A stretch of DNA of 64,000 bases. Origin: Isoetes taiwanensis (Eukaryota > Streptophyta > Lycopodiopsida > Isoetales > Isoetaceae). Below, piece after piece: positions 11,386 through 22,005 of the stretch. Below the pieces are notes generated by a model. It was not told the DNA's origin. It searched no databases and saw nothing but the letters and a program-made list of their open reading frames with translations. The DNA lies in NCBI GenBank assembly GCA_021234155.1, contig JAJEKV010000058.1:5156600-5220599 (forward strand), in the 5' to 3' direction. Position 1 is the stretch's first letter; each line of letters begins with the position of its first letter. Position numbers and translations under genes: made by a program.

Positions 11386-14300
11386 TTGGGGTGTCAGAGA
11401 TGGTGCTCTGTCCAAGTCGCAGATGCATTAGCACTGTCTAGATCAAAAGGTCGTCCAACATTATTCATCACTATGACTACGAATACTAATTGGCCAGAAA
11501 TACAAGCCCGACTAAGACCAGGACAAAATGCATCCGACATTCCTATGATTGTCGTTCGCTGTTTCCATGGAAGATTACAACGTTTAAAGGAGCTGCTTCA
11601 TAAATTCTTCCAATGCATATCATATGTGATAACGGTCATAGAATTTCAAAAGCGTGGATTGCCGCATGCTCATCTCGTTTTGCGCACTGAACCCGATATA
11701 CCAATCGAGTGCATAGATGAGATTATCTCAGCTGAATTGCCTACAGATCCCATTCTTCGAGGACAAGTTCAAAAATTTATGATGCACAGGCACACCGAAA
11801 GGTGTTCTCCAAATGGCAGTCCTTGTTGCTATAAATATCCAAAAGATGTCAACCCAACAACGCATCTTGATTCGAAGGGTTACGTACAGTATAGACGGAG
11901 AACTATAGACGATGTATGGGTGGTTCCATACAATGCCTTCCTCCTACATGAATTGGATTGTCACATTATGGTGGATGTTGCATCGACAGTCCATGTATTC
12001 TCCTACCTTTATGGTTACATTTACAAAGGATTCGACACTGCTAATTTTCAAGTAAGCCAAGAACGGCACTCGGCTTTCATACCACCGTCCTTAAACAATC
12101 AAGATGAAGCGGCTGCAGAATCCTCGTCAAGAAACAATGGTCAAAGAGGAAATACCACATGCCAACTATCAGGGCATGCACCATCTGAAGAAACCGCTAG
12201 CCGACCTCCTAAAAATGAAATACAGGATTACTTGAGGGCGCGTTATCTATCGGCAACAGAGGCGGCGTGGAGAACAATGTCATATGACATAACAAATAAG
12301 TCTCCTGCCGTCAAATGCTTGCCCCTACATATGCCACATCTGAACACGAGGTCACTATTAGATCGATATTTCTTGCGTCCTCTGGATCTCGAGTTTGATG
12401 CCATCACATACATCCAATACCATGAACAATACACGTTGTCTATATACAACCCGACATTAGGAATTGAATTTGGAGCCCACGTGGAACAAGAGCGGGAGGG
12501 ATTCACGAGGAACGTAGTGAGGAGGAGGTTAAGGCAGCCAATTATATGTAGGATACGTTTGTTATTGCCTCGAGTGGGAGAGGCATTCTACTTGAGACAA
12601 ATCCTGTTGCACCGCCCTGCGAGGACATGGGATGAACTGAAAGTCGTTAATGGACAACAATATGAAACGTACCAACAGGCTGCAGAGGCAGAAGGGCTGC
12701 TTGCAGCACATAACGAGAGTGTGTTAGTGATGGAGGAAGCTGTTTCCTTATCATTGAGTCCCAAACAACTACGATTTCTTTTTGCCATGGTACTGCTGGA
12801 TCAAGGTCCAGCGATTGAACTATGGAGCAGGTTCAAAGCAGCAATGAGTGTCGACATGCTAGACGAGTACCCAAATGAAGAAACAATCGCCTTTAATGAA
12901 TCCCTTCATTTAATCAACAACATTCTAATGCAACATAGTACCAATATCATGGCATTTGGTCTCCAGCTACAGCCTCGTCTTGGAAGAGATGTCATGCATG
13001 AATTGCGAAAATTCTCGAACCATGGACAGTACTTAGATCAAGTAATGCAAATGACGAGCATAATGAAAAATGACCAACAAAAGATATACAACTTCGTTCG
13101 AGAATGGCTTGAATCCCCAGAAAGCAACCAACCTTTGTTCATCGATGGAAAGGCAGGCAGGGGTAAAACATTCCTACTAAATTGCATATGCCTGTTGATA
13201 CGAGGCAAGCAAGGTATAATTCTCCCATGCTGTATGCGGCACGAAAGATTAGCAGGTCTTCAAGATTCAGGGAGGATCTAGCGGCACACTCGTTGTTCCA
13301 AATCCCCGTAGAAGAAAATAATGCAGGGCTTCATTCGATGATAGAACATGATTCTGGAGCAGCAGAGCTGCTCATTGCAGCTAGAGCCATCATCTGGGAT
13401 GAGTTTCCAATGGCCAATAAAGCTGTCATAGAAAGTGCCCATCATCTAATGCAACGACCGCGGCAGAACAATCTTCCCTTTGAGGCAAACATTTCATTGC
13501 TTCGAGATTTTAGACAAGTCGCACCTGTCGTAAAAGGAGGGGGAAGAAATGCCGCATATAACGCATCCATAAAATCCTCGCCGTTGTGGCAAACTTTTCG
13601 TGTGATGAGATTGGAAGAACTGATACGTAACGCAGATGACCCTGAACTAATGAATTTTGTCGATCATATAGGAGAAAATTGGGAGGAGTCGACGGTCTCA
13701 CTAGATATATTCAATATAACTACTAGCGTAGAAGATAGCGTTGAATTTTTGTATCCGTCTGACGTATTGCGCAATCCAGCTTCATGCAAGACACGAAATA
13801 CATTGTCGACAATTAATAAGAGTGTTGATAGCTTCAACGATCGCATTCTTAGTAGAGTTCCTAATCATGACAAATTGTATTATAGTCACGACCACATCAC
13901 GGAGCAAGATGAAATCATACATGACCACCCTTATGCAACTTCAGATTTTCTTAATCACTTCACACATTCTGGAATACCCAACCACGAACTGAAGCTTAAA
14001 GTAGGGGCCATATGCCGCATTATGAAACGATTGGACATGGAAAAGGGCCTGGTAAAAAATGCGAGAGTTATGGTCGTGTCAATGCACGCAAAATTTGTCA
14101 TGGTGAAAGTACTAGACGAGGCATCCCAGGACGATGCATGTACATACCCGATTTCTAGAACTGACTTTTTCTATCAACCGCAGAATCGGCCCCGACCATT
14201 CACGGGCGACAATTGCCACTCGTTTATCTTATTCGACCACCTTCAATAGCCGCCGTGGGTCGACATTGATCGCGTTGTCATTGACCTCGCGTGACGGATG

Positions 14301-14430
14301 TATTTGCACATGGCGGTTATACACGGCTCTTACTCGGATGCGGAAGAGAGAAGACGCACTCATCCTCCTCTCACTAGAGAATACATCGAGGCGTACAAAA
14401 AATATCGTCTATAAGGAGCTCCTCTATTGA
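11386..14430 (+). pseudogene. Helitron RepHel: HUH endonuclease plus Pif1-type helicase
   Basis: RepHel nicks and unwinds DNA for rolling-circle transposition. The first frame (11386-13281) carries the HUH motif in IEFQKRGLPHAHLVL (His94 and His96 of this frame), the C/H-rich stretch HTERCSPNGSPCCYKYPK, and the tyrosine-rich Rep motif SYLYGYIYKG (catalytic Tyr pair candidates). It also has the conserved DYLRARYLSATEAAWR block and the helicase Walker A motif GKAGRGKT near 13150. The helicase continues in another frame (about 13270-14249) with motif II-like IIWDEFPMA, FRQVAPVVKGG and later FNDRILSR. A third frame holds the C-terminus (TALTRMRKREDALILL...NIVYKELL, to 14430). At least two frame changes break it, the first with probable sequence loss after Walker A. 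Confidence 0.88.
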
Positions 14431-14470
14431 TAAGGTATTTTTTTAGCTCTTCTTTGTAGTGTTCACAAAG

Positions 14471-14640
14471 CATGATATAGCAGTGTATCGTCTGCAAGGA
14501 GTTAAACTCCAAGTAAGGTATGTCCTCTGCCTTTCGTATGTATGGTATTGTATAGTTTACAAAAGATGATGTAGCAGTGTATCGTCTGCAAGAAGTTGAA
14601 CTTTAAGTAAGGTATGTCTTTTGCCTTTCACAGGTACCAT
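14471..14640. repeat. direct repeat, two copies about 95 bp apart
   Basis: TAGCAGTGTATCGTCTGCAA and the following GAGTT(A/G)AACT...AAGTAAGGTATGTC occur twice, first near 14478 and again near 14572. They lie between the helicase end and the candidate Helitron terminus. Confidence 0.8.
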
Positions 14641-14897
14641 TTGATGTGATGATCCTCTTATCTCCAGATAAATTGTCTAGAACAAATTGTGCTAACGTGT
14701 GTTTTCTCTGGCTACTATTTAGACAGGTACAGACGACTTCTTTAGTCCTCTTCTATAGATGACACCATTCGGAAGTTATTCAGATAAGGTATGCCAAAGA
14801 AAAAAAAAAAATCCCTCCCCTGCCCATACGATAGATGACGTGCTATCTGATTACCATGGGATTCCCTCTCATTGAAAAGAAAGGTAACAAAGGAATA

Positions 14898-15215
14898 GAA
14901 TAAATAACCATCGCGGATGCCGACCCTAGTGGTCAAGCTATTGGTAATAGGTGACCCCTATCCAAAGCCCAAAACCCACTGACTGTCATTAGATGCAAAA
15001 AATAAATGAAAAGAACATCCATCGCGGTAACAGCCTAGTGGTCAAGCTATTGGTAATGGGTGACCCCCATCCAAAAGCCATATCCCACTGACTGTCATCG
15101 GATGCAAAAATAAATAAAATAAATGTCCATCGCGGTAACAGCCTAGTGGTCAAGCCGTCGGTAATGGGCAATCCCCACCTAGGCCCAAAACCCACTGGCT
15201 GTCATCGGATGCCAA
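14898..15215. repeat. 110-bp tandem repeat, 3 copies, with tRNA-like A-box motif
   Basis: CCATCGCGG occurs at 14908, 15019 and 15127 (periods 111 and 108). Each unit continues with a CCTAGTGGTCAAGC segment that resembles the A box of a tRNA/SINE polymerase III promoter, then GGTAAT(A/G)GG and CCCACTG(A/G)CTGTCAT. Confidence 0.8.
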
Positions 15216-15243
15216 AAGAAGAGATGGGACACACAATAAAGGG

Positions 15244-15331
15244 AATCCCATGGTAGTCGGTTATAGCACCTATCTATCCTCTGGGCACAAAACAAACGGC
15301 AATAATGCAGGTTCAACTCCTGCATGTTCTC
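15244..15331 (+). other. degenerate tRNA-like or SINE-head segment
   Basis: TGCAGGTTCAACTCCTGCA at 15305-15323 has the form of a tRNA T-arm: a GCAGG/CCTGC stem around TTCAACT, with a B-box match GGTTCAACTCC. A possible A box (TAGTCGGTTATAGCAC) lies at about 15253. I could not pair an acceptor stem or find a normal anticodon arm, so this is not a working tRNA. A SINE head or tRNA relic is more likely. Confidence 0.3.
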
Positions 15332-15414
15332 TCGCACCTCAAGCATGTCCAGAACTGAGATCTATTCGACTTATCACAAAAGTTCTTTTGCAGCGGGTTG
15401 GACAAAAGAAATGT

Positions 15415-15449
15415 TCGCGGCGGCCTTGGCCGCCGCGATAAATTTCTTG
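15415..15449 (+). other. GC-rich hairpin, candidate Helitron 3' terminus
   Basis: TCGCGGCGGCC at 15415-15425 pairs perfectly with GGCCGCCGCGA at 15428-15438 over a two-base TT spacer. Helitrons end in a short GC hairpin a few bases before a CTRR terminus. Here seven bases separate the stem from CTTG at 15446-15449, which only partly fits CTRR. The site is about 1 kb past the helicase, a plausible distance. Confidence 0.45.
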
Positions 15450-17500
15450 TAACATTATAATATAGGACACTAAAACCTAATACTAATCTAGTCCACATTT
15501 TTACACGTCATCAATTAAACGAAAAGAGAAAAAGAAAAAGACTCGGTGTGTGCTTTTGTGCATAGAGTATATGTCGTATGATTTTCATCATAGCCAGATC
15601 CCTCCACTTTGCATCAGAGGAAGTTTTCAAGTTCTGCTTTGAGTTGCCCGCACACTCAACTACTTTTGGGAATCCAAAGCGACCTTTCTATTTCTGCCAA
15701 AACGTCTAAATCGACTTCATTCCTCTATCCCTTACATGGAAGGTTGTCCACTGATGAGTTCTTTGTACCCTGTGCAACAGTTCCAATGCATTCCCATGCA
15801 CTAACATTTGGCTTATCCATTCCCCGATGCCCCTGGCTTGCTCTGTCTCCATTCTCTCTCTAAACCCTAAAATTCCAAGGCACTAGGGGCTTCCATCCAA
15901 CTCCCTTTGTTCCTTGCAATTCTAATAGTACAACGTCTCAGCTCATTCTAAAGAGATCGTGTAAAGAAATAGAGTTACAATTGCATCCATAAGAGGTTCA
16001 GTTGTAGCAAAGGAGTATAGCATTATAGTAAAGGTAGAATTAAGGTTTGTTGGAGCATTAAAGATAGAATGAGCCATAGTGTTAGAATTAAAAGCATGCC
16101 ATAGGTGCGCCATAGGTTCAGTTATAGCAAGTATGTCTAGCATCATATGGGGGATAGAATTAAAGTTTGTTGTAGCATTAGAAATGGAGTAAGCCATAGT
16201 GTTAGAATTTTAATCAGACCCCAAGATCAATTTAAAGTCAGTCCTATCATTGATGTATATCAAATGGCCCAAGGGACCTAGGGATTTGAACACTTGATAT
16301 TAAGATTGGGTCAATCCACAAAGAACCTTATGGCCAAAACTTATGGTCCCATGGTCTATTGGTCTCCGTGGACATTAAAAGGTCCGTTCTATTCTATTCT
16401 TTCATCTTTCTATTGTCTGCATTCTAAAACTCAATGCTTATATGAACTTTGAGGTTTGGAGGCAATCCTTACATCATGAAGAGTTATATAATGTCCTTGT
16501 AAGTCTGCCCCATGCTTTGCTAACCCTAGGACTTTGAAAGCATGGTACATATTCTTCCCAAGTTTTGCCTGATTCTAATATGACCACATTCTATTTCTTG
16601 CCAAGACATTGCCTTTGTTTTTGTTTCAATTGTGATTTTTCACAATTGAAAATAAAATTGTGGTCGATGACTCGCAAGTTCCATACTTTTATTTTGAAGT
16701 TCGATCAAAGCCCCCTTTTTGTTTTTACCTTTCCTTTTTTAATCCACCATTTCGTCAACTTTTACCGTTGAAACTTGTTAGCCAAATATGTTTTAAGAAA
16801 AACCCGTACATGATCTAAACAAGAGATGCATTTTTTCATAACGTTGTAAGCATTATCAAGCTAGCACATTGTGGACCAAAGCCATAGTAACAATTAAGTC
16901 TAAGTATTTGGGGTATTCAATAAACCATAGTCCTTGCCTTACTTGTTTTCTTGCCGTAACGAAACTCAGAGTGATTTCTTTTTTTTTTTTGCAATTGGTC
17001 TCCTTCACATACCTAATCAAAACTCGATCATGATTCCTATATATCATCAGAATAGACATGTTGATTCTGCAGTTATGAAGAAGGAGCACCACATAGATTC
17101 GTTCTCACTTTTCCCTCGTTCTTATCTAGCATAATATTAACAGGTCTAATAGCAGATAAACTGCTTGGGCTAGATATTCTTCTTCTAGTCTATTATACTC
17201 TCCAAGAAAGCTTCCAAAGGGTTCTATGTCGGCTAGCATGTAGAGAGGGTCATGTCTTGGTCGCACTAGATCCTCCCCCTTCTCTTTTTGTCCACGTGTC
17301 ATTGTCTGAATATAACGATTTCCGGTTGGTTAAAAATATAATATTCAGAATCTCAAAAAAACCAGAAGAAGATGAAAAATCTTCCAACATGGGGAGAAAA
17401 AAAGACGAACCCTTTAACACGGCTGAAGGGTCAAGGGTCTAGACGAACTGGGCACTGGCGGTGGGTCAAGTCACAAGTCGATTACGTGCGAATCGCAAAG
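15450..17500. other. non-coding stretch with one tandem duplication
   Basis: I see no gene. Copies at about 15999-16091 and 16119-16210 (GTTGTAGCA/GTTATAGCAA...GCCATAGTGTTAGAATT) form a direct repeat with period about 120. At 16350-16400 a LINE-like 3' end is visible (see separate entry). A poly-T tract lies at 16979-16990. Confidence 0.5.
16350..16402 (+). other. LINE 3'-end relic with TTCTA pentamer tail
   Basis: ATTGGTCTCCGTGGACATTAAAA is followed by GGTCCGTTCTATTCTATTC. The same arrangement (TTGGTCTCAGTGGATGATAA, then repeated TTCTA) appears on the minus strand at 52962-53012, so this looks like the 3' tip of a LINE family with a short tandem tail. Confidence 0.4.
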
Positions 17501-17507
17501 AGCAGAT

Positions 17508-17515
17508 TATATAAA
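17508..17515 (+). promoter_or_regulatory. TATA box of the second aspartic protease gene
   Basis: TATATAAA stands about 140 bases ahead of the ATG at 17655 in an otherwise gene-free promoter. That predicts transcription from about 17540 and a leader of about 115 bases. Confidence 0.7.
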
Positions 17516-17654
17516 AGTAACCAGGAAGCTGCGTGTGAGGATTTTATTTTCTTAACATATAATTGGGCCCCTGCAAAACGCGCATGAACAAGTAGTTCAC
17601 ATTAGATCACAGGACCTGATCGTCAGTTCTTGCTCATTCATTCATTCAAACATT

Positions 17655-18986
17655 ATGGAGAATGCACAAATATGCAGATCAACACTTATGTCAGCAATTC
17701 TATTGATAATAACTGTAATTGCAAAAGCTAACGAGCATGAAGGATGTAGAGCAAGCCTGCATCACATAGATGTAGGAAAATCATTGCCAGAGAAATTAAG
17801 CGCGGCGGCGGCGCGAAGCAAACAGAGAATAGAAGCTTTTCAATCAGGGCTGAGAGTAGCAAATCTGCATGGAAGGCAACTGGATGATGTGAGGACAAGT
17901 CTATGGCAATCTGCAAGTGCAATAGACTACTATGTGGAGCTACAACTAGGGACACCTGCAAAGAAATTCACTGCAATAATGGACACAGGGAGCCATCTGA
18001 TCTGGGTCAAATGCAGCCCCTGCAAGTCCTGCAGCAAGGAAGGAAATTCATGCACTTCATGCCCTGCCACAGTCTTAGATCCATCTCAGTCTTCTTCATA
18101 TGCCAGCTTAGGATGTGATGCTCAGGCCTGTGGAACCCTGCCCAATTCAGTTTCAAACTGTTCTTCAACTTCAACATGTGGCTACACATATGCATACCTT
18201 GATGGATCCAACAATGAGGGTGAATATGGCACTGAGAAACTGTCCCTTGTTTCCACATCTGCTACCACCCTGCAGTTTGATGTCTACCTTGGCTGTGCTC
18301 ATACCATTGGTGGCAACTTCGGCGGCGCCGACGGCCTCGTCGGCTTCGCCATCGGATCTACCTCTCTCATCTCTCAAATTCCTTCCTTCAATGGAAAATT
18401 CTCTTACTGCCTTACCAACTATGGTGAAGATCTACCTAGCCCTTTTTTCCTTGGCTCTTCCTCCTCTCTCTCAGACCCTTCACTTGCTTCTACTCCAATT
18501 CTCTCCTCCACAGTTGGCCTATACTATGTCAACTTACTCAGCATTTCTGTTGGATCTAAAACAATATCCAGGACTGATTCTTCCCCTCTTAATTCTGCTG
18601 GCACCATATTTGATTCTGGTACTTCTTTGACATACTTAGAGACTTCTGTTTTTGATGCAGTGAAGGAGGAGTATATCAGTGCCATGACAGGTTATACTGC
18701 TGTTAGTTATGCAGGATTTGATTTATGTTTTGATGTTTCGGGCGCGACGGGTAATATTGTTGTTCCTAAGATCAAGCTGCAGTTTGATGGAGCTTCCATG
18801 GAGCCTCCTCTCTCTAATTATCTTGAGTTTGCTAATGCTGCTAGAAGCATCATCTGCCTGCTCATGGCTCCTTCTTCTCAAGGCATTGGAATTGTGGGAA
18901 ACCTCTTTCAACAAAACTACCATGTTGCCCATGATACTACCCAAATGATACTTTCCTTTGCACCCACAAACTGTAGCACAATTTGA
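17655..18986 (+). CDS. nepenthesin-type (A1 family) aspartic protease
   Basis: This is a 443-residue intronless pepsin-family endopeptidase, paralogous to the one at 1675-3012; both share blocks such as LHGRQLD, LGTPAKKFTAI and NGKFSYCLT. Residues 1-26 form a signal peptide, then comes a prosegment. Catalytic motifs are DTGS (Asp110) and DSGT (Asp320). The Cys-rich nepenthesin insert spans about 120-176 (CSPCKSC...CTSC...C...C...C...C). The flap reads YAYLDGSNNEG, slightly different from the usual Y-x-DGS-x-x-G. GIVGN and a terminal Cys (440) are intact. The ATG is the first in frame after the TATA box at 17508, and AATAAA follows at 19047. The product is expected to enter the secretory pathway and mature by prosegment removal. 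The substrate is unknown. Confidence 0.95.
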   Translation: MENAQICRSTLMSAILLIITVIAKANEHEGCRASLHHIDVGKSLPEKLSAAAARSKQRIEAFQSGLRVANLHGRQLDDVRTSLWQSASAIDYYVELQLGTPAKKFTAIMDTGSHLIWVKCSPCKSCSKEGNSCTSCPATVLDPSQSSSYASLGCDAQACGTLPNSVSNCSSTSTCGYTYAYLDGSNNEGEYGTEKLSLVSTSATTLQFDVYLGCAHTIGGNFGGADGLVGFAIGSTSLISQIPSFNGKFSYCLTNYGEDLPSPFFLGSSSSLSDPSLASTPILSSTVGLYYVNLLSISVGSKTISRTDSSPLNSAGTIFDSGTSLTYLETSVFDAVKEEYISAMTGYTAVSYAGFDLCFDVSGATGNIVVPKIKLQFDGASMEPPLSNYLEFANAARSIICLLMAPSSQGIGIVGNLFQQNYHVAHDTTQMILSFAPTNCSTI

Positions 18987-19046
18987 AATGGCCCTCCTAT
19001 GTTGGACCATTCAAATTAAAAGGACAAACATTAGTAAGTTCTAGAT

Positions 19047-19052
19047 AATAAA
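19047..19052 (+). terminator. candidate poly(A) signal AATAAA
   Basis: AATAAA lies about 60 bases past the stop codon of the protease gene, at the spacing common for plant near-upstream elements. Confidence 0.5.
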
Positions 19053-19486
19053 GTTAAAGCTACCGCCATATGACTTGAGAATAAATTATAAAAAATGTTT
19101 CCGATAGTGGAACGTATGGCACACGATTTTACGTGTGGGACACGATGTTTTTGGCAGTTTTCTATGCAAGACTCCATCCATCGTTTGCTCTAGTATGTAT
19201 GTACTTTTCCTTGCATATTATTTTGCTTTGAGTTGCAAGAAAAACACCACCTAGGTTGCAAAATGAAGTTTCACATATAGCTATTCAAACTTTCATTATG
19301 GATATTCGTACAAATAATTCATAGTAAAGGTCTAGATATTGGAAGGTTTAGTATGGATCCATAAAGCTAAAACCATCGCCATAGGAATTTTGAGTAGAGC
19401 ATATATTAAAACTTCTATTGCAGCATAATGTTCGGTTAGAAGCAATTACAACCTAATCTATTATAGGCCTACTTTATTTGTGATAA

Positions 19487-20072
19487 CTTTCCCCATCATA
19501 CATCATCTCGCAAAACTCATTGCAGATCTTGCCACGTGGCCACCTTCCTCCAATCTAACGGGTGTAATCACATCTCTAACACTAAGTTAGGAAATGTCCG
19601 CACACATGCCCTTATGTGGGGCTCGAGCTAAGCTCACATTAACAGGCTCGCCATACCCTTATCCCACATAAGGACATATGTGCCTTATTCCCAAATAGAC
19701 TTTCGTTACATTATCACACTTATGATGTTGACTCAAGAAGGGTAGGCCCCACCTTTAGGACGAGGAAATTGATGTGTAATGCCTAAGTAATGTCAAGTAG
19801 GCCCTCCCCTATTAATCAAAGCTTCCCATCAAAACTAAATACCAAACATGCAAACAACATCACTACATGGACTTTTTTGATAGATTGAGAATTGCTTTAT
19901 CTAGTGGAGTTTTTGTTGGTTTCTCGACCACAAATGGTAGAAGTGATGACTCTTATACTACTTTCAAATGGCATATCTTAACGTAATAACTGTTTGCTTA
20001 AAAGTCTACCAGTGTGACTGATGTGACCAGTCGTAAAGTTCTGCTGTGTGATTGTTGTTCTGCATTGTATAG
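19487..20072 (+). repeat. dispersed repeat, left copy of an inverted pair
   Basis: This block, running from CATCATCTCGCAAAACTCATT to TGTGATTGTTGTTCTGC, recurs in reverse orientation at 34854-35863. Shared landmarks include GCCACGTGGCCACCTTCCTCC, GACGAGGAAATTGATGTGTA and CACTGGTAGACTTTTAAGC-like ends. There is no protein-coding content. The right-hand copy contains an extra inserted element. The family and mechanism of spread are unknown. Confidence 0.85.
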
Positions 20073-20229
20073 AAAGCCTTCCAATCCGCCGTCACAATAC
20101 AAGTATCCCAACATGTGGCCCGGAGGATGCATCTATGAATCATAATTTAGACAATAACATTACATAGGTAATGTTTAATATCATTCACAAGAATCCTTTA
20201 TTATAAAGTTTTAGTGTATGTCGTGCATC

Positions 20230-21214
20230 AAACCCTAAAACTTTCGACGGTCCAGATTTGACGAAACGGATGGTGAGGATGATGCCATGTCACAAAGTTT
20301 TAGGGTTAGAGGAAGGAAAAACGCACGGCTAGCAAAAGCTGCAGAGGCGCAGAGATTAGCTTCCGGCAGATTGGCAGCATTGCAGAATGGCATGCATCAA
20401 CAGAGCTTCAAAACTCGGTAATCGCCATAGCATCATTCCGTTGGTTTGTGTTTACCACAGATTTGAAGAGGGTAGGGTTTGAAGAGGATATGGTTTGCTT
20501 CCTGTAACTTCTTGAATAGCATCCTAGGTCTGCCGGAACTGCTTGAAACTCAGAGCTAAGGTAAGATTTATAGAAAACGTCCAAGCTATTCCAAGCCTTT
20601 TCTAACTGTACTAGGTCCAGATAGGTAACGAAATGACCCTGGATCAAAAGCTCAACGGAGCTGTGCAATTCCGTTCATGTTTGCCCCCAGATCCAAAACC
20701 CTTGGGATTAAGTCTTCACGATTTTTTAGGTTTTACAAAGCTTTTGGCCGATAGAAATGGAGATCTCGCTTCATCACTTCGTGCTTTATGGCGGCCTCCA
20801 GGTTTCATACTATTTGTCTTTTATAAAATACAAAGTTGCATCTGATTCCGTTGCAATAGATATGAAGCGGCAAATCAGAAGCTCCCAAGCATCATTGTAA
20901 ACAGTGCGGAATGCCATTCCTTTGCAAAAAATTGTCTCCAAGCCAGCAAGGATGCGTTTTGCTTGGGGGCTCAGGTTCATCGTTATTATGTTCTTCGGAT
21001 CAACAGGATCCAGATCTGTTCCTGTGCCAGAGCCAACACAGGTAAGATGCAGAACTTAGGCTAAAATTTCTTTGTAAGTAATGTACATGAGTACATTTAT
21101 GAGATTGTTCATATATATTTTTTATCTTTATAGGCTTCAGACTGGCATGAGGCATGCTTTTTCAAAGCCCTGAGGGACCTGTACAAGAGTCCTATAATCT
21201 ATTTAAAAAAGTAG
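20230..21214 (+). other. coding-like stretches, possible spliced gene of unknown function
   Basis: 20242-20421 is open and polar (RFDETDGEDDAMSQSFRVRG, then RKNARLAKAAEAQRLASGRL...), ending at TAA. A two-exon model is also visible: ATG at 20952, exon to 21041 (30 codons including the hydrophobic RFIVIMFFGS) followed by donor GTAAG, then acceptor TTTATAG and an exon 21134-21214 encoding ASDWHEACFFKALRDLYKSP and a stop. Splice signals and phase agree, but I recognise no protein and other frames are also open. Treat it as a hint only. Confidence 0.2.
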
Positions 21215-21853
21215 AGTTGTGGATCGCACAACTCTGGAAGTAAGTATGTATTCAAATTTGTTGGGATCTTCTTGTGGAATCCGACCTAGCTTTTCACGTT
21301 GCCTTGCAATTCATGAAACAAGTAGTAAGGGCCTCAACCCTCATGTTATTGATTCTCCAGCTGAGTTTTGTAGAGCAGGAGAAAGAGGGTTAGCTTTTGA
21401 AGCATTTAAACCTCTCAATGCAGTTGGACTCTATTCTGACATCTTGATAAACTCTCTCTGCAAAATATGACGTCGTCATGATAACCTCTCTCTGCAAAAT
21501 ATGGAACTGATAAGGCACATGATCTTTCTCTGTAAATGGTTGAGATTCGCATGTTCAATGGATTTTTAAAGACAAAGATTTTAAAAAGATCTACTGTGGT
21601 GTGGTGAAATGGATGTATGCCTGAATGTACCTTGCATATGAAGAAGTTTAAAACATGTACTCTGTTGGGCAATATCATATATGGTGCAATAACAGAAAAC
21701 AATTTCTGTTTGGCAATATATCTCTGATGTGTGCCAAATGATATTTGTTATTAAAAAACACAAGTACAGTTGGCAGCTGAAGCTAAATGGGACATGTCCA
21801 TTACTTATTCTAAGGAAAAAAGGTTGTATTATATAATAACAACTTACTGCACC

Positions 21854-22005
21854 TTCATTATCTACTGCACCTTTTGGCAAGCACCATTTGGCATGGTAAT
21901 AAGTTTGCAAGGCATTATAAAGCTGCACATTCATTATTCTACTGCACCTTTTGGCAAGCACCTTTTGGCAAGGTAATAAGTTTGCAAGGCATTATAAGGC
22001 TAAGG
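21854..22005. repeat. 77-bp tandem duplication
   Basis: CTACTGCACCTTTTGGCAAG occurs at 21862 and 21939, and both copies continue through GGTAATAAGTTTGCAAGGCA. There are few differences. Confidence 0.85.

Larger units (their letters stand above)
9723..14430 (+). mobile_element. Helitron (rolling-circle DNA transposon), decayed autonomous copy
   Basis: The span carries, in order, the parts of a plant Helitron: an STPR repeat region, a C-x2-C zinc finger, a Helitron-like N domain, an HUH endonuclease and a Pif1-type helicase. The reading frame is broken by in-frame stops (for example near 9905 and 10634) and by frame changes between 10640 and 11385 and again near 13200-13280 and 14250. It therefore cannot encode a working RepHel as it stands. 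The 3' terminus may be the GC hairpin at 15415-15438. The 5' end is unresolved. Confidence 0.9.

Noticed and set aside
15244-15331. A functional tRNA gene
   Set aside because: Only the T-arm is convincing. No acceptor stem or proper anticodon loop can be drawn.
18115-18630. Plus-strand Pro/Leu/Ser-rich frame of 171 codons
   Set aside because: It lies wholly inside the aspartic protease gene in another frame, with no motif of its own.
20408-20668. Minus-strand 86-codon reading frame as a gene
   Set aside because: There is no recognisable domain, no promoter or splice signals, and it overlaps better plus-strand coding-like stretches.
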